Assembly (NCBI GenBank): GCA_021531775.1
Contig: JAFBIU010000016.1
Coordinates: forward strand, 16,078 to 80,077
DNA from: Parabacteroides distasonis
Lineage (GTDB): Bacteria > Bacteroidota > Bacteroidia > Bacteroidales > Tannerellaceae
DNA length: 64,000 bases
Direction of reading: 5' to 3'
Shown here: positions 61,720-64,000 of the stretch, piece after piece
Layout of the letters: each line of letters starts with the position of its first letter
Numbering within the stretch: the first letter of the stretch is position 1
Notes under the pieces: generated by a model
Seen by the model: only the letters and a program-made list of their open reading frames with translations
Database searches by the model: none
What the model was told of the DNA's origin: nothing
Position numbers and translations under genes: made by a program

Positions 61720-61777
61720 CGAAAACACCCTCTATATCCCGTGTTTTTAGTACATTTGTGCTCATATCTGAGCGCAC

Positions 61778-62302
61778 ATGGCAAACAACGGAATAACAAA
61801 AAAGGATGTGAGTATACAGGCTTCACAAATTGAAAGTCTGTATAAAGACGCTTGCCTTATCATCGACAAGGCACAACAGACAGCATATAGTGCAGTAAAC
61901 GAAATGTTGATCAAGCGCAACTGGCTGCTCGGCTTACGTATTCAACATGAAATACTTCAAGAACAACGTGCAGCGTATGGCAAACAAGTGATAAAGTCAT
62001 TATCGGAAGGATTGGTAAAACGATATGGCAGAGGTTTCTCTATGAGAAATCTCTACTATTTCATTGACTTCTAACAGGATCATCAAGACTACTTCCTGAT
62101 GAAGGTTGAAAATGGAACAACAGATGCAGACACAAACAATTTGCAATCACTGACTGCAAAATCTCCCATCCGCTTGTCATGGACTCATTATAACATCATT
62201 CAGCAGGAACTTATGGCTGATGGACGTACATGGTATGAAAACGAGGCAGCCAATGAAATGTGGAGTACTCGCACATTGCAGCGCAATGTGTCATCGCAAT
62301 GA
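61778..62302 (+). pseudogene. Decayed DUF1016 (YhcG-type) gene, N-terminal part
   Basis: MANNGITKKDVSIQASQIES... then ARGFSMRNLYYFIDF-like sequence (here GRGFSMRNLYYFIDF) is the DUF1016 N-terminal helical domain. A TAA at 62072-62074 interrupts it, after which the same frame resumes (QDHQDYFLMKVENG ... RLSWTHYNIIQQELM, then MWSTRTLQRNVSSQ) and stops at 62302. The nuclease-like C-terminal domain is missing. The intact family has a PD-(D/E)xK domain and often travels with mobile DNA and restriction genes. Confidence 0.75.
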
Positions 62303-62421
62303 TTGAACAGCAAAAGGAGTTTTACAGATTACAAAACGGGAAATGAAGATGAGAATGCCATTGCCGGCATGAAATTCTGGGCAAATTTCTCCCAACTTAT
62401 ATTTCTTCAATTCCATAACTT

Positions 62422-63429
62422 CTACTGTTTATCTCCCAGCATTCCTCTAACTTGTTTATCGAAGTCAGAGTCGATACGTTGGGTTCTGTTGAAAATATCG
62501 TATTCACTTTCTGCCTTTTGTTTGGCTTGCGTAGCAGAAATGCGCCCTTTGTCGGGAAGAATCTTATAGTCATTGAACGTAAGGAACTTATCGACACTTG
62601 CAGCAAATTGTTCCATATTGAAAGTGTTTTGCCGCTCAATCTGGTTTTCAATGTAATCAAAATAGGATGATACGGCACGTTCCAACTGTCGGATTTCCTT
62701 TTCCTGCAAGTAGTTCTTGGCGACTGTCACATCCGACTTCAACACACGTCCATCAGGAGCATTCTTCCATGTGGTCAGCCCCATGTGTTCTTGGGTATGG
62801 TCTGCCTTAGTGTAGATGATTTCTGCTGCCGTTTGCCCGGTAATGGCATAGTGAAAACGGTTTTGTATCATGGCATAGAAATCGTGTGTGGTAGGCGAGT
62901 TCTTGTCATAGTCAATACTGCACTCTGCGTATATATCGGTAATCTGCTGCCAAATACGCCGTTCACTGGCACGGATGGAACGGACTCTTTCAAGCAATTC
63001 ACGGAAATAGTCTTTTCCGAATACTGCCGTTCCCTGTTTTAAGCGTTCATCGTCAAGCACAAAGCCTTTCTTGATATACTCATTAAGAATCTTGGTAGCC
63101 CACTGACGGAACTTGGTAGCTTTTGGAGAAGATACACGATAGCCAACAGCAATAATCATATCAAGATTATAGAAATCAACCAGCTCTTCAACCTCGCCTC
63201 TTATGCCTCGATTTACGACGGTTGCAATTTTTGCAACCGTCGTGTCCTGCTGCAGTTCACCTTCCTTAAAAATATTAGATATGTGGCGACTAATACCTGA
63301 CTTATCAACCCCAAAAAGTTGCGCCATAGCCTTTTGAGTACACCAAATCGTTTCATCTTTGATAACGACTTGCACCTTCCCTTGTTCATCAGGCAGGCTA
63401 TATAATAAAAACTGTATCTCGTTACTCAT
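62422..63429 (-). CDS. RhuM family protein
   Basis: 335 residues, complete. EIQFLLYSLPDEQGKVQVVI, TIWCTQKAMAQLFGVDKSGISRHISNIF, and the long central segment VDFYNLDMIIAVGYRVSSPKATKFRQWATKIL are the hallmarks of the RhuM family, named from a Salmonella pathogenicity island. The N terminus looks like a DNA-binding helix-turn-helix. Function is unknown; it is common near type I restriction loci and mobile elements, as here. Confidence 0.88.
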   Translation of the reverse strand: MSNEIQFLLYSLPDEQGKVQVVIKDETIWCTQKAMAQLFGVDKSGISRHISNIFKEGELQQDTTVAKIATVVNRGIRGEVEELVDFYNLDMIIAVGYRVSSPKATKFRQWATKILNEYIKKGFVLDDERLKQGTAVFGKDYFRELLERVRSIRASERRIWQQITDIYAECSIDYDKNSPTTHDFYAMIQNRFHYAITGQTAAEIIYTKADHTQEHMGLTTWKNAPDGRVLKSDVTVAKNYLQEKEIRQLERAVSSYFDYIENQIERQNTFNMEQFAASVDKFLTFNDYKILPDKGRISATQAKQKAESEYDIFNRTQRIDSDFDKQVRGMLGDKQ

Positions 63430-63465
63430 TGTTTCCTACTTTTTGTTGAACTGCAAAGCATCCAA

Positions 63466-63633
63466 TTACTTCATTATTTCAGCTTCCAATCGATGACTCT
63501 CTGTGAATTGTTGTATCAATGTCACTTTTACCAGCCACGTCTTTCCTACCTGACGTGCTCCTTCGACAATCAGAGGCTTCCGACACCAACTGTCTTTCCA
63601 TTCTATCAACTGTTCGATGGCCGTTCTACACAT
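63466..63633 (-). pseudogene. N-terminal fragment of a broken AAA_14/DUF4143 ATPase
   Basis: ATG at 63633 gives 55 codons: MCRTAIEQLIEWKDSWCRKP and LIVEGARQVGKTWLVKV, the start and P-loop of an AAA_14/DUF4143 ATPase, then LIQQFTESHRLEAEIMK and a stop. The remaining ~380 codons are absent. The C-terminal fragment at 59430-59559 is on the same strand in the right order. Like the intact DUF4143 genes at 27-30 kb it is preceded by short tandem repeats (63681-63733). Confidence 0.7.
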
Positions 63634-63680
63634 AATTCAAATCTGTTTATCTCATTTCAGAAAATATCACTACAAATCAA

Positions 63681-63733
63681 CACAAAAACAGAGGGAATAA
63701 CAAGTGTTCTCCACACAAAAACAGAGGGAATAA
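63681..63733 (-). repeat. Tandem 20-bp repeats upstream of the ATPase fragment
   Basis: CACAAAAACAGAGGGAATAA occurs at 63681-63700 and again at 63714-63733 (period 33). On the minus strand each reads VIPSVFV in the same frame. It is placed like the 30-32-bp array before the other DUF4143 ATPases but is unrelated in sequence. Confidence 0.75.
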
Positions 63734-63751
63734 TAATATTTAACCTTTCCA

Positions 63752-63836
63752 GTTGGCAAAAAACAGTTCCCCTACTGGACAATTATTTTTCTCCAGTTGG
63801 TTGCAACTCAAAACCTTTCGGCCATCCGTAAACTTG
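63752..63836. repeat. 85-bp direct repeat, right copy
   Basis: Identical to 59560-59644. Here it continues without interruption into TTTTCGGGATACATTTCTCTACGCATGG and the IstB fragment, so this copy is probably closer to the original arrangement. Confidence 0.85.
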
Positions 63837-64000
63837 TTTTCGGGATACATTTCTCTACGCATGGTACCGATTCAGTGCTATCGTCAGATACGGTAACAAG
63901 TCGACCATCTTTGCAAGCCAGCTACCCGTAGCAAACTGGTATGAAACCCTCGATAGTAATGTCTCTGCCGCTGATGCCATCCTAGATAGAGTAGTAAATA
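63832..64000 (+). pseudogene. IS21-type IstB helper ATPase fragment, runs off the window
   Basis: The frame from 63832 spells AWYRFSAIVRYGNKSTIFAS, QLPVANWYETL and ADAILDRVVN, the C-terminal part of IstB (consensus RYGxxSTIxTSQLPVxxWxE ... ADAILDRL). The Walker A part is missing and the frame is closed by a TAA just upstream (63829-63831), so this is a remnant. A shorter scrap of the same sequence is at 59826-59862. The 3' end is beyond the window. Confidence 0.7.

Noticed and set aside
63493..63831. 112-codon plus-strand frame at the right end
   Set aside because: It reads across the antisense of the ATPase fragment, the tandem repeats and the 85-bp repeat, so it is a mosaic without coding character.
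1..64000. tRNA or rRNA genes
   Set aside because: I looked for clover-leaf-like or rRNA-like stretches in the intergenic regions and saw none that I could support.

Overview
The window comes from a member of the Bacteroidales, most likely a Tannerellaceae/Parabacteroides-like gut organism; this placement is my inference. The reasons are the TAnnTTTG (-7) promoter boxes, some with a TTG/TTTG (-33) box, in front of many genes, the scarcity of Shine-Dalgarno sequences, a fused LpxC-FabZ, the Bacteroidetes-only families DUF3276 and DUF5606, a long NusB, a PorT-like protein and an NrfHA-ResB-CcsA operon.

Layout. 1-7.7 kb (+) is a housekeeping run: the end of purM, a possible 28-codon gene, prfA, pyrF, lpxD, lpxC-fabZ, lpxA, a pRiA4b-like protein and miaA. 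7.7-14.2 kb holds a DUF486 membrane protein, a TtcA-like tRNA thiolase, gdhA with a clean promoter and terminator, a Gfo/Idh/MocA oxidoreductase, an unknown protein and a PEGA-domain protein. 14.3-15.2 kb is non-coding, with two tandem copies of a small-RNA-like unit and a cluster of palindromes. 15.2-30.5 kb is an AT-richer accessory region: an ATPase + DUF3226 pair, a long structured leader, two large secreted repeat proteins (BspA-type LRR and InlB-type), an ATPase + nuclease-like pair, a third ATPase and a perfect 1.55-kb tandem duplication of an AAA_14/DUF4143 ATPase.

30.6-52.4 kb returns to core-like genes: an M28 peptidase, a 54-residue protein, a HAD phosphatase, a porin, a His-rich CobW GTPase, a third copy of the small RNA, cdsA, porT-like, a ferredoxin, DUF3276, nusB-yajC-ybbR-coaE, DUF5606, a TolC/RND/adaptor efflux operon, an FtsX-like permease with an aminotransferase, a YitT protein, a tandem pair of small secreted proteins and a lipoprotein. 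52.5-59.4 kb is the nitrite ammonification operon (nrfH, nrfA, resB, ccsA, outer-membrane barrel), divergent from a MocR regulator. 59.4-64 kb is a mosaic: half of a type I specificity subunit with a tyrosine recombinase, a decayed DUF1016 gene, a RhuM protein and an IstB fragment. It lies between two pieces of a broken DUF4143 ATPase and two identical 85-bp repeats.

The best candidates for something new are a three-copy small-RNA family with its own promoters and covarying terminators (14.3, 14.5 and 35.5 kb), the nested RNA structure in front of the LRR surface protein (17.1-17.4 kb), and two ATPase-plus-partner gene pairs that look like defence modules. All calls come from reading the sequence; no database search was run.
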